A stretch of 64,000 bases of DNA from Parietaria judaica (Eukaryota; Streptophyta; Magnoliopsida; Rosales; Urticaceae). The notes below the pieces were generated by a model. That model saw only the letters and a program-made list of their open reading frames with translations. It made no database searches and had not been told where the DNA came from. The translations under genes and the position numbers were made by a program. The stretch covers positions 9,695,180 through 9,759,179 of the forward strand of contig OX940872.1 in assembly GCA_954871525.1 (NCBI GenBank), in the 5' to 3' direction. Shown here piece after piece: positions 34,300-46,658 of this stretch. Numbering within the stretch: position 1 is the first letter of the stretch; every line of letters begins with the position of its first letter.

Positions 34300-34700
34300 C
34301 AAGATTGCCAAAATTCCTGTCAAAAATCATACATTATGCCTTAACCACAAGATTGCCAAAATCGTACAAAAAATTAGCGCAAAATCCATCACCGAAATGC
34401 CCTAACCACAAAATTGCCAAAATCGTACAAAAAATAGATTCCAAAAATCGTACCCAAACTGTCAAACCCTAATGAAATTGCACTAACCCTAAATAATAGA
34501 TATCAACTGTGTGCATAATAAGTACCGTCGGAGTCGTTGCATGTCGCCGTCGGAGTCACTGAGGGTCGGCGTCGTAGTCACCGTGGGTCGCCGTCGGAGT
34601 ACCTCTGGGTCAATGGCAAGCTCAGGATGGCGTCGAAGACGATGGGTCGGTGGCAAGCTCAGGTTGGCATTGAAGACGATGGGTTTGAGCTCGAAGACCG
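34300..34700. repeat. Short internal repeats in the DUF1985 MULE
   Basis: ATTGCCAAAAT(C/T)... and CCTAACCACAA(G/A)ATTGCC occur two to three times at 34305-34430. GTCGCCGTCGGAGT occurs at least twice and GGCAAGCTCAGG(A/T)TGGC with GAAGACGATGGGT occurs twice at 34520-34690. The frames at 34511-34737 are products of these repeats. Confidence 0.6.
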
Positions 34701-35019
34701 TCGTGGTGCTGGGTTTCGAACGGAGCTAATTCTCTGATGGCAATCTTTGGTCGAAGAGAGCCGATTTGCTTATGTCTTGTGTTTAGTCGAGTTCAAAGAG
34801 AGAGGGGAAGGAAAGGGAGAGGGAGAGAGTCGGGTTCAAGCAGAGATAGAGAGGGTTAAAATGGTGAGTAATAAAGGATGGTAAAAGAGGGTATTTTTGT
34901 CAAAATTGTGACAAAATTTGACTTAGGGAATAGATTTTCAGATTTATTAAAATTGGAGACAAAAGGGGTAAAACTTGCATTTTGGGGGATTTTTTTCCTA
35001 CAAATTTCCCTATATATAT

Positions 35020-37480
35020 ATATACATCTTTAATTTTACTAAAAGCCGTCACCAAATAACATTTGTGTGGTAGTCAGAACAATGTCTTTCCATGCCCACG
35101 GCAATTATTTGAATCCCACCTCTGTCGAAAATATAAGGTAGTTTTTTCTTGCCGAATGACGTGGCTACTTATGAGGTGGATAATTTGGTGACTGAGAGAG
35201 AGTGACGTGGCCAAGTTAACGTTTGTTAGTGAGATTTGGATGGAAACCATGTTTCGTTACTTTTACTGCTATTAAATAGATTTAAGCCATGCCGCCCAAC
35301 TTGAGTAAGGGTTGAGGACTTATGCTGCAATTAACCCTAAAATAAAAGGGTGAACTTAGAGTAAAAATTCCCTAGTTCTTTTCTACTTTTACCCTATTTA
35401 CTTTCATGTCGCTACTCAATTCGAGCTGGTTTTAATGTGAGACGTCATGTCTACACAAAAATGACTCTAAAGCGGAGTAACCACATGTCATTCCGTGATT
35501 GAAGAGACACATTTTTCCCTTAAGTGATAACAAAATGTTCAAACATCAAAAGAGATTTTTTTTTTCATTATGTCATTGCGAATAATTGTTGTATTCACCC
35601 TCAAAAACTAATGACTCATTAGATTGGTCGAGTGCCATTGATAATAAAAGTCCGTGCACGACTCTCTTCTTCTACTCATTCCTTTTGGATTCAGGATCCA
35701 TTAACAATAATATCGAACACATATTATTCTAGCTACTAGCTAGTATTGTAGATTTACTTATGTTCCGTTTTGAATTTAGCTTTGCCAAATGGCAAGTACG
35801 ATCCTAGATCCTAATCTTTTCCTTTTTTTTAAGTGTGATGTGAGTCTTAATTAACATGCATGTAGTTTGTTATCATAAATAACAAGTTAAAAAAGCTTAG
35901 CTTCAATCACATTTTAGTCTTCAATTGGTATAAAGTTTATCAAAGGCTACACCTATACCTCTACTGATTCAAAATGAGAGACATAAATATATAACAATTG
36001 CAGATCTGGCTCATGATCGTTTTGGCTGTTCAATTATTGAACAAATACTATCAGTTTTATGTGGCTATAGAACCTTCAGAAGAGACCCTTCACAGTTCAA
36101 TATATGGCAAAATAATATTACACGTTTCGCCATTAGTTTGATCTATAGTGGGGCTTATACCTGACTTTGATGTGCTTGACACTTGACACAGCTCCGTTTG
36201 ACAAGAGTTTTGTTTTTTCAGTAAAGATAAAAATAAAAAACAACAATGAAATATAATCACATCTAGACTATTGGTATATGAATTTATAGTGTTTAAAGTG
36301 GCGTACGGATTCCATAACCTGTAATTTATATTGTTATATGAGTTTATACTTTAACCGGAACTTAAAAAAGGTCAAACGATGTAATTTAACTAGAATAACC
36401 AAGTTGAACTCGTATTGAAAATGACTTACTTAAGATTAGCAAACTGTCTCTCCCTTTGTACTATAGCCTATTAATTGACCACTGCTCTTGTGCATGTACA
36501 TGTGTGTGGTGTGGCCCTAGATTTATTTACTTCTTTTATTTATTTTCATATTTAGAAGCATATCCATCACCCCAGTTCTATCACTGCCTCAACTCTACCG
36601 TGTTCCATATTCGGCTAAGTCTATTTTGACTCGGACCACAAGTGAGAGGAAGAAAAATAGATAATATTTTAATGTAGTCACCAAAAGGCCGATACCAAAA
36701 GGCCGATGATCATAAATTATTTGAGAAATAGCTCTTAATAACTAAATTGAAACGTTTTATTTTTGTTTAAACCTAACATTTTCAATAAATACGGATACCA
36801 CGTAAATTCTTTATACTGCAATTTGCTTTATTGAAAAGAAATTAAAATCTTATACAAATATCATATAATAAACAAATACAAATGTGTATGAGCAACATAG
36901 GTTAGAAGAGAAATACAGAATAATATATGATAAATGGACCCATGGGATATAGAAAAGGAAATTAATAAAGATAATGAGAAACATAAAGTGGGTCCGAATT
37001 GAATGGCAAGCTTAGATGAGAATGATAGGAGGAGTGTTTAGGATAGAGGAGGGTCCCGGAGATGCATGTGTGCACATGCGTGTGCTGCCCCATCCCTGCC
37101 GTTCGTGCGCATCAACACCCTCACTTAAATGCGTCTCTCGCTCCTCATATCTCTCTCTCTGTTTTTGTTTCTTGCCAGGGCGAAACCGAGAGCGAGAAGC
37201 GGTAATTTCATGTGTTTGGTTTAAAGTCCGAGATATGTCAAATTCAAAAACGGTATTGATTTTCAGAAATTATTTTTTGCTTGCCGCGGGTAACTAGTAC
37301 CGAGATTGAATAAATCAAATAGAGAAGCCCGAGATTGGATGATTGTCATTTGATCTTTTTTTATTTGGTCCTGATTATTGGAGACGTCCAAAAATAAAAT
37401 GTGCTTGACCGTGCTCTTAGTTTCGGCCTTCCGAAAGCCACAATTATTTAAGAATGAATAATTGAGTTCGGCTGTATCTA
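35020..37480. other. Intergenic DNA, no gene seen
   Basis: Around 35270-35345 is a segment (TTACTTTTACTGCTATTAAA, GACTTATGCTGCAATTAACC) similar in style to the arms of the foldback elements. The 93-codon frame at 37016-37297 includes a CT-rich microsatellite and resembles nothing known. Confidence 0.5.
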
Positions 37481-37486
37481 TTTATA

Positions 37487-37671
37487 TCAAGGTATTAAAT
37501 TTCTCGAATATCCATCGGCATGCCCATCGAAAATCTATTTTCGAGGATATGCGGAACGATATATCTATCGACATATCCATCAACTTACCTATGAGATACA
37601 CATCGGTAAGCGATATAACCGTAAAATAAAAAGTGCGAAACGGCATCGGCAAGCGGTATTTAAAACTTTGA
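37487..37671. mobile_element. MITE-like element with ATCAAGG/ACTTTGAT ends
   Basis: The left end ATCAAGGTATTAAAT and the right end GGTATTTAAAACTTTGAT form short inverted termini. The inside contains ATCGGCAAGCGGTATTTAAA, GTAAGCGATAT and AGTGCGAAACGGCATCGGC. Reverse complements of these occur at 60775-60835, so it belongs to the same family as the larger element at 60763-61407. Confidence 0.6.
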
Positions 37672-37679
37672 TTTATATA

Positions 37680-40600
37680 TATAGAGAGAGGCAGAGAGTT
37701 CAAAGAGATGAAAAACATGACATTTAATATTTTGGTAACGAGACTCGTATATCACTCGACCTCCAATGTGTTCTAGTTCATACAATTTTGTCAAACTTCT
37801 AACTGTGGTTTTAAAAATTGGGAAAAGTCGTCGACATGCTAGATATTTTAAGAGTTGCATTTTACGAGAAACTGAAAAAGCCATTGGCGTGCCCATAAAT
37901 ATTCGTGTGCGCTACAAGACACCACTAGTTCCTCTATGCTCATGCATACAATCCGGAGCCGGACCTAGTGTCGCCGGTGGCAATATCGGCGATGGGGGCA
38001 GTGCAAGAATTAAGATACCATAGTCTCGCCAGCTCACTTCTAAATGGCATAACTCTCACTCATTCACTTGTTGAGCTTATATCACCAAAACTTGAGTAGT
38101 TTTTTCATTTGAGACTTTTTATCTTATATTTGCACTCTCCACGTAACAAAGTCTTAGTATTTAATCTGTATGACTTGTTACAATCACATTTTCCACATCA
38201 ATATATTATTATATTTAATTTTTGTAAAAATTATAATTATACCACTATATGTCAAATAATTTAAAAGTATAACTCTTTATTTTCCAAAAACCCCATCGGT
38301 TTTCGTTTCCCCGTAAAATCTCATCGGTAACTTTAGCTATTGGCGTACCTCTTTTTTCTTTTGAAAATCACATTGGTAAACCTGTTACCTGTGAGCATAA
38401 TAATAAATGAAAATTGTGGGTTTTTTATTAGTATAGGTATTTAAACCATGCTTCTAAGTTCTAAAAAATTTAGGGATAAAAAACTTATATCTTAACAACT
38501 AAGCTTACAGAAACATTAAATAAAACTTTGAGATATTTATGTGAAAGAGTTTTAGCTCTAATAGGTATCGTAGTCAAAAATTTCTATTTTTTCTATTATT
38601 TATAACTGTAGTTTACTAAATTATTGCTGTTGTTTTTAAATAATTGTATAGTTATGGTTTTCGTTTTTGTTTTTTATTTAAAAAAACTGAAGAAAAAAAT
38701 AACAAATCTGTTTGGTACATTTTCATTTTTTGTCTTTCAAAAAATTAATTTTTTAAACATCAATAATATAAATATAATAACATACATATGACATAATGTC
38801 AGTCACACATAATAATAAGTGTACGTAATAATCGTTTTATCATAGATAAAAATGAGGATGGAGTGTAATCACATACAGTAATACCATAACCATGCTATGT
38901 ATTGATTCATTTCAAAAAATGTTGAAGGGCAGAAAGTTGGTCCAGGACTTAGATTTTTCTCAGACTTAACCTGGCTCTGGATTCAACCTTTTAGTTAGTC
39001 AAAACCGTTACATTTTTAAGAGTTTAAAACCCAAATTTCCGGTACCGGGTGTTAATTCGACTTTTAAAATAAAAAACCCATATTTACACTTGATCGGGAT
39101 TAATTTAAAAAATAAAAATAAAAAACTCTTAATTTTTACTATTAAAAATTAATATAAAATCTTCTACTAAAATAAATGCTGTATGTTATTAAATATTAAA
39201 AATTAAATTAAAAAGATTAAATTATAAAAAAGGGAAAAAGCCATGTATAAATCAAGGAAAAAGATATAAAATAAAATTATTTTCAAAAAAATTGTTTCAG
39301 AAATCTATAATTTGGGCTCTGTGTTTTTGAACTCTTAAACCAAAACTCGGATCCGGTTATAGACTGGATACGATTTTTGAAGTATTGTTTCTTATGTAAA
39401 CCTAATTTAATCAAGATATGTTCTAAAAGCGGATGCAATTCGAATAGTCGGATACAGCTTAAAACCCTCATTTTGTTACACATTTAGTGGACTATTATCC
39501 CATGCCTAAGCAATTTTTAATTATATACTAAAATTATTTCTTCATACTTACGTAAAAGCTAATTAAACTGCACATAAAACTAATTTTAATTATTTAAATG
39601 CTAGCATACACTTCTTTTAATTTAAATTTCAAGTACAGCCTCCAACTCTGAAAATAATGCGAACCAGATAGTAATATATGATAAATTTTTTGTCAATTGA
39701 GCGATTTAAATACAACAATATTATCATATAATGGGATAGGTTAATGTTAGTGATTAATATGTATTTACATTAATAAATTGTAAATTTACATACAATATAT
39801 CTCAGAATCATTAATTTATTAATCAATATATATATATATATATAATACATTAATAAACTGTAAATTTTATACTAATAATAAAAGTAGGTAAGATAAGATA
39901 TATAAATAAAATTGAAATAAATAAATGAGGAATAAAATAATGGGTCAGCCCCCGTGATTTACGGAGATCCTCACAAGGACTGCATTGCCAATTTGTCCTA
40001 CAGTCTATGGCCTAGGCCTATGTATAATTATATATATATATATATATATATATGTCAAATTAAATACTATAATATTTTGAGCCCCTAATATTAAGGGAAG
40101 AATTGGATAAGATATCAGTTAGCTGATATATTTATTTATTTTAAAATATAGTTTATGTTATGATATCGACAGAAAAGAAAAATTATAATATGTTAATAAA
40201 GTTTTATTTAATTAATTTATATTATGTTTTAGAAACATATATTCTACTAACATAATTTCTGGACCTAATATTTTTCTATACAAATTACTTTAGCAAAATG
40301 ATTGTGTTATCACGTTTGTCCTCTGCGTCAAGATTGTATAATTTAATTAAGATTAACTTTTGTAAAAGTATCACTCTATATCAGTTTTTTCTTCTTCTTC
40401 ACAAACTCGTTTATTAATATGTATAAAAATGTTCATTCCATATTAAATATTTAACGATCTCCGTCAAATGCAAGGGCAAAACTGTCATAATAATATGAGA
40501 AGAATAATGAGCTTAGAGAATTTATAGATGGTGAAAGAAAGGATTTTAATATTGATAGACGAGCTTTTACATGTTTGATCGAAAATTGATGATGAAATTA

Positions 40601-42350
40601 AAGTTTTTAAAATTTTACATAGTGATAAAGTCAAAGAAAATATAGATTAGACAAATATTTTATTGGATATAATTTTTTTAGGACTCATTGACATGCTAAC
40701 ATTTCACCAATCTTTTATTGGATATATATATATATATATAATATATCAAGCAAATAATTGCACGTCGAAAATTCACTTAATTGTATGTACATTAATATAC
40801 ATTGTGAGTGTGTAGTGGTAGGTGTAAATATCATGCAAATATCTTGCTTCGCATTTGTGGAATTCTACATTTAATTAAACTCTTTCATGTATTTTAATTC
40901 CTGATAATTTTTATTAGAATATATGAGGCTCGGATAAGTAGCAGAAAAGTGGCAAAATTTCGGCCACGAACGGGTTTAGAGCCTTAAATTTCCTTCATAT
41001 CTAGTTAGACAGCTCATGAAAGCGTTTGATATTTTCTAAAAACATATATCATGTTTGATGTCGAACCTTGCATGCGTAATTATATCTCCTATTATTACAA
41101 AATTCATTATTTTGTTCGGGATGCATTATTGTATCTCAAACGAATATAGAATGAAGGGGTCTTGAGTGAATTATTATTCTATATACATTTCATATTATTC
41201 AACTGATCTCTGATCGTGAACGTCATATCTAACGAAATATAGTACAATAATACTACCATGCAGTCTTTAGTATACCATCCAGCTAAGCGTTATTGTTGAT
41301 TGATAACGTATCTACTATTTATTTCGTAATATACTCTCAAAGTATACATAATTTCTTTCAAAAATAGCTAAAGTATACTCTCTAAGTTGACTCTAGTTTT
41401 TAGAAACTCACCCAATTTAAGATTTTTCCTTTCATATTTTGTCTATCATTTTTATTTACAAAATATACAATTTAATTTTTATATAGACAAATAGATCACT
41501 CATCTATTTTATTTTACCAACCGAATACGAGTACCAAAATTACAAAAATAGTAATAGAAAGACTAAAATGAGCAGTATATAAAAAATAATAGCATAAAAA
41601 TCAAATAAAAAATTATAGCACGCGCCGACTAGGAGGAAGGCTAAGAGAGATTATAAGGTCCGAAAACGATAAACAAACTACAACGATCGGATGAACCGAC
41701 AAAGAGGAGGGGATACACACCATTATAGACTAGATTATAATATTTTATTACTAGACTAAACAATAAAAACTATTAATATAGAACTTAATTGACAACCCAA
41801 AGACGGCGAGCCGTTGAAGCTTAGCGAGAATGAGGGAGGAAGATAACGTTTAGTTGAAAGAAAATGATGGTAAAAGGATGTAGTTTTTCATTTTAAGTTT
41901 TTTTTTTTTTTTAATCTCATAAGTAAAAAGAAGGTAATATTATCAAATACTCATTATTAGGATATATATTGGCTATTTTCAAAATATCTTCTAGGTAAGA
42001 GAGAGAGAGTAAATTTCACTTGTTGAAATTTATTATATATATAAGCATTGCTCTTTATTTCTTATTACCTATAGAAGTAGAAGTAGTTCAAGTTGTTGGT
42101 AATTGATGGCTGGCTTATTTTACTATATTGCCATCGTACGTTCGAACTGAATGCTTAGAAAGTTAGAATAATATTATAGTGAATAGGATGTGCTCTTCAT
42201 TTGATTCAATATATCACAATCAAATAATCTATGTATCAGCACATGCATGAATATCATTCAATGCTCCATCATTTTGTTTTTCTTTTACCTTATCAATTAT
42301 ACTATATGATCATCCCATATCTAAGCTCTTGTATTTCCCACTAATTAAGG
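37680..42350. other. Very AT-rich intergenic DNA, no gene seen
   Basis: Contains short (TA)n tracts (about 39828-39843, 40028-40052, 40722-40742) and a remnant with CCCATCGG, ATCGGTAACTTTAG and ATTGGTAAACC (38290-38395) resembling the MITE family at 37487. No convincing coding frame was found. Confidence 0.5.
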
Positions 42351-42359
42351 ATGATAATG

Positions 42360-42462
42360 CTCTCTCTCTCTCCCTCTCCCCCTCCCCCTCCCTCTCCCTC
42401 TCCCTCTCCCTCTCCCTCTCCCTCTCCCTCTCTCCCCCTCCCTCTCCCTCTCTCCCCCTCTC
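42360..42462. repeat. (CTCTCC)n microsatellite
   Basis: About 100 bases of CT-rich hexamer-like repeats. It produces Arg-Gly/Pro-Ser runs in both strands' frames, which are not genes. Confidence 0.95.
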
Positions 42463-42473
42463 CACACAAGCAA

Positions 42474-42641
42474 ACATATATTAGATTTGTGACTTGTGAG
42501 CACAAACAAGTACTCAATACGGTGCTTAAGCATAAATTGAAATAGCTTTTTAAATATAAGACTATTGTAGTCTGTTTTTTATTTTTTCATTTCATCTTAA
42601 AAACATATATTAGACTTGTGACTTGTGAGCACAAACAATTT
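42474..42641. repeat. Spaced direct repeat of about 38 bases
   Basis: ACATATATTAGA(T/C)TTGTG, then ACTTGTGAGCACAAACAA, occurs at about 42474-42511 and again at 42603-42640 with one difference. The space between is AT-rich. Confidence 0.85.
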
Positions 42642-43451
42642 ATATGATGGTTAATTTTGGAAAAGAGAAGCACATTTATGAGTAGTTAATATTTATCACT
42701 AGGTATATTATGCAAGAATCTTCTAACGTTTCACTAAGTATCTACGCCAAGGATATAGTGGTGGATATTATAGGTATAATGCAATTATTTTCTCTATGGT
42801 TGATACTTGATTCGAAAGAAGATGAATGGAGATTTATAAAAGATTCGAAAGAAGTGAGTAAAAATTGTAGGACCAAAAAAATAACCTCTTCTTTATGAGT
42901 AAATATAGTTACAAATAGGGTACCAGCGGTATAAGTACGTATTCAATGTCTTAATTTTCGTAGCGGTAAGAGCTCAATCTATTTTGCTGCTAAAGTTCTT
43001 GTCATTTGTCATTGTCTCTCTCTCTTTTTTTCAATCCGTTCATTTTTCAGTTAATTTAATAAAATTTTAGATGTGCCGTTAAGACAAACCTATAATAATA
43101 AGTATATGAACTTTCAAAAAGAAGAAAAATGGTGGACAAGAAAAATGTAGACCTTAAAAAAATAAGATCGAGTTTATATCATCATAAGAATGTAAATATT
43201 ACATATTAAATGCCGATATAATCTCTCTATATATATTGACTTTTTTGTAGAAGAAATGGTGAGCTCATTAAACCGCTCGAGTCCACCAAACGAGTGTGGC
43301 TCGGAAGAAGAATACTCCACATCAAATATAACCAAACAAGTGTCCCAAACAAGGGTGATCGGGAGTAGCTCTAATTAAAACTTGAATCATTCAAAAGCAG
43401 AGGGTCAATACTTGGCAGAATAAACTTAAAAATATATATATACATATAATA

Positions 43452-43795
43452 TTTAGGGAAAAATGCGGCTAAAATACCCAATATTTATGTTTTTTGCGAT
43501 TATGTAGGCAAACTTTTTTTTTTTGGTAACTAATGTACCCAAACTTCTTTTTGTTAGCGGCTGCTGTTGAGTGTGGAGAAAAAAAAAACCACGTGGCGTG
43601 TTCAAGTGCCACATGGTTGAGTGACGTAGCAGTCATGTGGCAAAATTTAGCGATAAAAATTAAAATTTAACGGAGAGAACATTAGCCGCTAATAGAAAGA
43701 AGTTGGGTACATTAGCTGCCAAAAAAAAAGTTCGTGTACATAATCACAAAAAAACATAAACATTGGGTACTTTGGCCGCATTTTACCTAAAAGTT
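43452..43795. mobile_element. Foldback (MITE-like) element of about 340 bases
   Basis: The arms are inverted copies. The left arm holds GGGAAAAATGCGGCTAAAAT, ACCCAATATTTATGTTTTTT, GCGATTATGTA and CTAATGTACCCAAACTTC. Its complement in the right arm is GGTACATTAGCTGCC, TGTACATAATCACAAAAA, CATTGGGTACTTTGGCCGCA. The centre holds CACGTGGCG and GCCACATGG. No coding capacity. Ends and layout recall MULE-derived MITEs. Confidence 0.8.
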
Positions 43796-45480
43796 ATATT
43801 GTACTTTGAGAAAGCGTTCACAATGCCATATTCTTTTAAAACATCCATGTGGTGTCCATGTGGAGAAGTATGATCATATATTTTTGTGATAAGCAAAAAG
43901 CCAATTGTGATGCCCTAAAATTGCTCTTGTTATGGGTCCTCTTTGCCCACTCAGCATCGGCATGTTTTCCGGATCCTGCCAATTCACTTCTTTTTCCTCT
44001 TCCTCATATATTCTTTTGTTTCTTTTTCCTTTTCATGCAAGCAAAATCAATCTTCTTCTACAGTAACAAATCATTAATTAATCCCATCTACTTTGAACTC
44101 TCTACTTTTAGTGTTGTATATATTCAAAATCAAAATGCAAATCAATTTGCTCAGAATTTCTGTCTTTCAAAAGTCATACATTAAGTGGTGATTTACTTAA
44201 AAGAAATCCTAACTTTCATGTTGTCTAATAATATGATTATGGGTTATTCATATCAGTTGAAACAAGTACATTCCATACGGCAAAATTTTGTCTTCTGTTG
44301 ACTGTATTTCCTGATTAAGCAATACATATGCAAATAAAGGACGCCTATATATCTGAAGGACACAACATAAATGCCTGCAAATATAGTTGAGAATAAAATT
44401 TAAAGTGTGAGGAAATAATAACTACACTATACTATTTCTCGTAAAATAATATAGGTTACTACAACGAATTTTCGTTGATAGACTATGAAAATTTAAGAGT
44501 TTAACTATATAATATTGTGTATAGTACAATGTACTAATATTTCAAATGAAGAGTACGTACTTTAATTTTGTTTTACTTATGTAAGAATATTATTTATGGA
44601 TTTATTAGCTGATTAGACGGATAAATGGTCTAATTAGATATTAGATATATTTACTTGTGGTCATATAAATAATAATTTTTATAGTATGCATGTGCCAAAA
44701 TAAACAAGGTCAAATGCTTTTTCATGAAGGCCCTGATTCCAATATGCCTCTTGCTTATACTGACATCATAAAAGAGAACTTTAAAAGCTTGTATTTAACT
44801 ACTTAAATCATACACTGCTTTGTCACGTAGGTATGGGCGAAAAATAATAAGTTGTTCGTTAGCCAGATAATGTGATGTGCCATACACTGTTCATATTAGT
44901 TTGCACAATTATTCTTCATCTTGTTGTAATTTGAAAAAAAAAAAAAAAAAAAAACCTCTGACTTGTTTGTTTCTCCACAAGTTGTATCATAATAATGCAC
45001 GCAATCTTCAAAAGTAAATTATCGCAATTTTATTTTGAGATGATTAATTACATAAATGAAATTGGTGGCTCTTTGTTTTTATATTAGAGAAATTTCCAAT
45101 TATAATTTGTATTTATGTAAAACCTATTGAAAATATTACATGAAAAAAGGATTTGGCAAAGTTTATAAAGTCGTGTGCTACTCTTTTAATTGTCATTGAT
45201 TTTATGGCACGTGAAATCTCATGTTAATCCGGGTTAAAAATAGAAGGATCCGACTTAAGATCATACATGAACTAAGAGAGTCACAAATATATTAAAAATC
45301 TCATATAAAAAAGTAACAAAGTTTATAAGGCTGAATCTATTCATATTTGACAAAGTCGATATAAACTTGAACAAATTACCGATATATAAACATCTATACT
45401 TTAATAAAGTTAAAAGCCATGGGTCCAAATTATATATTATATTATACAATGCACTATAGAAGGTTTGACAATTCTCGTAA
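43796..45480. other. AT-rich intergenic DNA upstream of the IBH1-like gene
   Basis: No clear gene. The 111-codon frame at 43849-44184 has a hydrophobic stretch but no recognisable homology or promoter, and I do not call it. An A-tract of about 20 bases lies at 44935-44954. Confidence 0.5.
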
Positions 45481-45659
45481 CAGATTTGTTGTACCCTCTC
45501 TCTCTCATCACACACATACATAGGGGCCACACATGGATTCATGGAGGAGTAGTGTATCATTAAGTGAGTCTTTTGTTTGTATTCACAACAAGTTACAAAT
45601 GTTAGGTTTGCATTACATTACATTAGGGGACCTTTATTCCACACTAGAAAAATTATTGT

Positions 45660-46154
45660 ATCATCTCATGCACACAAAAATATATATATATATATATATA
45701 TATATCATAATCTCTAGGTCTTTGGCTTGGTGGGCCTCTCCCTCCATGTGCTTGCATGTGCTGTGTCTTTCTCTCACTACCCCACCATTCCCTCAACCCT
45801 TCTCTCCTCTCATCACATATATTCATCCTCTGCACATTCTCCAATCTCCCATTCCTCTCTCTCTCTATACACACACAAAGACACATATATTCTCGTATAT
45901 ATGTACACTTTCTTGGATCTGTGAAACTACTTCACTCTCTTCAAAACTTGTCTGATCTTCACATACTTCTAATGATTGTTGTATCTCTTCCAATCCAATA
46001 GAAGACAATCAAGAAATCAGGTATAATACATATCCACATTTTACTTTCATTATCTTTTATTTACCGACACTTAGAACATAATTATGATATAATATGTTAT
46101 TAGATACATAGGTTTTTTTTTTTTACTATTTAATTTATATTCTAATGTTTCAGG
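45660..46154 (+). promoter_or_regulatory. Promoter/leader of the IBH1-like gene with a leader intron
   Basis: A (TA)n tract at 45681-45705 could supply the TATA function. It is followed by a long CT-rich leader (TCTCTCTCTCTATACACACA, about 45858). The leader contains an intron: donor CAG|GTATAA at 46020/46021 and acceptor TTTCAG|G at 46153/46154. Exon 2 therefore opens one base before the start codon. Confidence 0.6.
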
Positions 46155-46658
46155 ATGCAGAATCTTAGCTTACTCAAGCGAGAGTTTCTCAAGAATTGGA
46201 TAGAGGGTCTAAAAGCATGCTCCTCTTCAAGCAAGACCATGGGGAACTTGGAGAGGAAAAGCGCGATAAAGCTCTCCGCCGACTTAGCCATGGCTTTCGC
46301 GAGAAGAGGAAGGACTTCTTGGAGCCGAGCCGTCATTGCCAAGGCTTTTCGACATCAAGAAAGCAAGAGAGTTTCCGAGCAGAGGCAGTTCCGGAGCAAG
46401 AAAATCACGAAGATGAGCCATAACTTCCGCAGAGCTATGTTGAGGAACGGAAGCTCTTGTTTTTCTCGGAAAATCGTTCCGAGTTTCGTGGCAAAGAGAA
46501 CACAAGTGCTGAAAAGTCTTGTGCCTGGTGGGCATCAATGCATTGACGAGGTCACGTTGATGAGAGAAACCCTAGATTACGTACTATCTCTTCAAGCTCA
46601 GGTCGATGTAATGCGGTCGTGTCTCGCTAACGCGACCGAGCTTGCAAAAGCCAAGTAA
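46155..46658 (+). CDS. IBL1: Atypical bHLH transcription regulator, IBH1-like 1
   Basis: A single coding exon gives 167 residues. IBH1-like proteins lack a functional DNA-binding basic region and restrain cell elongation by pairing with activating bHLH factors downstream of brassinosteroid and gibberellin signals. The family's N-terminal block is clear: FLKNWIEGLK (11-20), LERKSAIKLSADLAMAFARR (32-51) and WSRAVIAKA (56-64). A basic stretch precedes the HLH, whose first helix (AKRTQVLKSLVPGG, 113-126) and second helix (VTLMRETLDYVLSLQAQVDV, 133-152) fit the group. The start is the first ATG after the leader intron. The stop TAA is followed by AT-rich DNA. No frame damage. Naming IBL1 as opposed to a close relative is inference. 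Confidence 0.85.
   Translation: MQNLSLLKREFLKNWIEGLKACSSSSKTMGNLERKSAIKLSADLAMAFARRGRTSWSRAVIAKAFRHQESKRVSEQRQFRSKKITKMSHNFRRAMLRNGSSCFSRKIVPSFVAKRTQVLKSLVPGGHQCIDEVTLMRETLDYVLSLQAQVDVMRSCLANATELAKAK

Larger units (their letters stand above)
32840..35010. mobile_element. Mutator-like element carrying a DUF1985 fragment
   Basis: The terminal inverted repeats extend about 170 bases: GGAAACTCGAAAAATAGTCC on the left corresponds to the reverse complement of the right end, GGGAAATTTGTAGGAAAAAA. Further inside, CCCCCAAAAT, AAGTT(C/T)TACCCCTTTT, AATCT(A/G)AAAAT and TTTTGACAAAAATACCCT occur in both arms. The element sits in a (TA)n tract, so TATATATAT on both sides (32831-32839 and 35011-35019) is compatible with a 9-base target duplication. 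CT/GA-rich segments follow each arm. The inside holds a broken DUF1985-type coding region and GC-rich short repeats but no transposase. Confidence 0.8.

Noticed and set aside
34511..34737. Two overlapping Arg/Gly/Ser-rich frames
   Set aside because: Products of short GC-rich repeats inside the MULE; no family resemblance.
37016..37297. 93-codon plus-strand frame as a gene
   Set aside because: Contains a CT-repeat-derived segment, no homology, no promoter or splice support.
42345..42545. Arg-Gly and Pro-Ser frames on opposite strands
   Set aside because: Both are translations of the CTCTCC microsatellite.
43849..44184. 111-codon plus-strand frame with a hydrophobic segment
   Set aside because: Low complexity, Phe-rich from T-rich DNA; no recognisable domain or TATA box.
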